Below are positions 39,200 to 39,904 of a stretch of 39,904 nucleotides of DNA, one piece after another. This DNA comes from an uncultured Bdellovibrionales bacterium (GTDB lineage: Bacteria; Bdellovibrionota; FAC87; UBA2466), in the NCBI GenBank assembly GCA_937903155.1, contig CALCZU010000036.1, positions 1 through 39,904 of the forward strand, read 5' to 3'. Numbering within the stretch: position 1 is the stretch's first letter; the number at the start of each line of letters is the position of its first letter. Both the position numbers and the translations under genes were made by a program. The notes below the pieces were generated by a model that saw only the letters and a list, made by a program, of their open reading frames with translations, ran no database searches and was not told the DNA's origin.

Positions 39200-39904
39200 T
39201 TATTGATAGCCCTGACGCATAAAATCAGACGTTTCTTCTTCGACCTCGGGAACGGTGTCTGGGCCTTGGGAGGCATTTTCATCTTTACCTGTGGCTGTCG
39301 CTCTCACACCAGGCTCTCCAATACTGCGGATGTTATCGCCTGCAGCGTTGGGAACAGTGCCGACTTTAAAAGCAACCCGGACTCTCTGAGGATTAGAGCT
39401 ACTGGCGACCTTTCCGAGGTATCGGTCGACATAAGCGAAGACGATATCATCGGGAATGGAAAAATCTCCAGAGGGATAACGAGGAAGAACCGATTTCATG
39501 TAGTTCGCCCAAATGGGGGCGGCCGCTTTACCGCCTGTTTCAGAAGGATCGAGTGGCTTATCTTTTTCGTATCCCACCCAAACTCCGGTGACCACTTGAG
39601 GGCTATATCCCACGAACCAGGCGTCTCTGTGATCATTCGAAGTTCCAGTTTTACCGGCGACCGGAAAGTTGATTCCTGCTCCATGACCTGTTCCGTCACG
39701 TTCACGAATGACCCCTTTCAGCATATCTGTCATCACGTAAGCGGTCTGGGCCGAGATCACTCTTCCTTCTTCTTGGGGAGGTGTTGTCGGATTTGCGTTC
39801 TGAGGAGGTGTTGCAACGACTGGCTCTTTCCACTCTTCAATCACATTGCCTTTTTCATCTTCAATTTTTTTGATGTAGACGAGTCCGACTTTCTTGCCGA
39901 GGCG
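39200..39904 (-). CDS. Class A penicillin-binding protein (PBP1A type), C-terminal part
   Basis: Bifunctional peptidoglycan glycosyltransferase/transpeptidase; only the last 234 residues are in the window, since the frame runs off the right edge (first codons RLGKKVGLVYIKKIEDEKGN). VAGKTGTSNDHRDAWFVGYS carries the K-T-G-T third motif of the transpeptidase active site, and VVTGVWVGYEKDKPLDPSET with ETGGKAAAPIWANYM is the PBP1A-type end of that domain. The tail is acidic and Pro/Ser-rich. The first two transpeptidase motifs and the glycosyltransferase domain lie outside. It ends about 200 bases upstream of rimP on the same strand. Confidence 0.92.
   Translation of the reverse strand, partial: RLGKKVGLVYIKKIEDEKGNVIEEWKEPVVATPPQNANPTTPPQEEGRVISAQTAYVMTDMLKGVIRERDGTGHGAGINFPVAGKTGTSNDHRDAWFVGYSPQVVTGVWVGYEKDKPLDPSETGGKAAAPIWANYMKSVLPRYPSGDFSIPDDIVFAYVDRYLGKVASSSNPQRVRVAFKVGTVPNAAGDNIRSIGEPGVRATATGKDENASQGPDTVPEVEEETSDFMRQGYQ

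Overview
The window looks like chromosome of a motile, flagellated Gram-negative bacterium, most likely from the Bdellovibrionota/Oligoflexia (formerly deltaproteobacterial) assemblage. This is inferred from gene content and order: flbD-motA-motB; ftsQ-ftsA-ftsZ; rimP-nusA-infB-rbfA-truB-rpsO-pnp-M16 peptidase-dut on one strand; many secreted or outer-membrane proteins without a recognisable family; and a fused VKOR-DsbA protein. No rRNA, tRNA, CRISPR array, transposase, integrase or phage gene was seen.

Layout. 1-568: end of an outer-membrane beta-barrel gene, converging on a cobalamin adenosyltransferase. 1400-3183: flbD-motA-motB, with a possible sigma-28 promoter. 3187-4949: small membrane and stress-type genes, including a pair of DUF5985-like membrane proteins behind a winged-helix protein. 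4962-10721 (minus): LOG protein, glycosyltransferase, ftsQ, ftsA, ftsZ and a small secreted protein, so the division genes sit apart from the usual mur genes. 10760-12016: VKOR-DsbA disulfide-forming protein.

12021-18602 is the most distinctive part. A five-gene same-strand cluster (helical/two-winged-helix regulator, trypsin-like protein lacking the expected catalytic Asp, RCC1-propeller protein with a Cys pair in every blade, two tandem six-cysteine secreted paralogues) is bracketed by two near-identical 90-base palindromic repeats in the same orientation. It looks like an accessory module exporting disulfide-rich proteins, next to a gene that could supply the disulfides. Its function is unknown.

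18718-22596: sugar-nucleotide epimerase-like gene with a good sigma-70 promoter, palindromic repeats, a large secreted coiled/low-complexity protein behind a near-consensus sigma-54 promoter, a conserved hypothetical and hypoxanthine phosphoribosyltransferase. 22613-23452: two divergent four-helix-bundle genes joined by a perfect 29-bp inverted repeat and flanked by direct, heptad-phased GC-rich repeats, probably a small mobile or duplicated element. 23448-26581 (minus): overlapping operon glpX, SRPBCC protein, hypothetical, RidA, SurA-like protein, GNAT. 26818-28183: DciA-like protein facing YihY. 28292-38998 (minus): the large transcription/translation/RNA-decay operon, with a terminator hairpin directly before rimP and an unusual Arg/Gly-rich tail on PNPase. 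39200-39904: C-terminal part of a class A penicillin-binding protein, cut by the window edge.

All functional calls come from reading motifs and gene order; no database search was possible.
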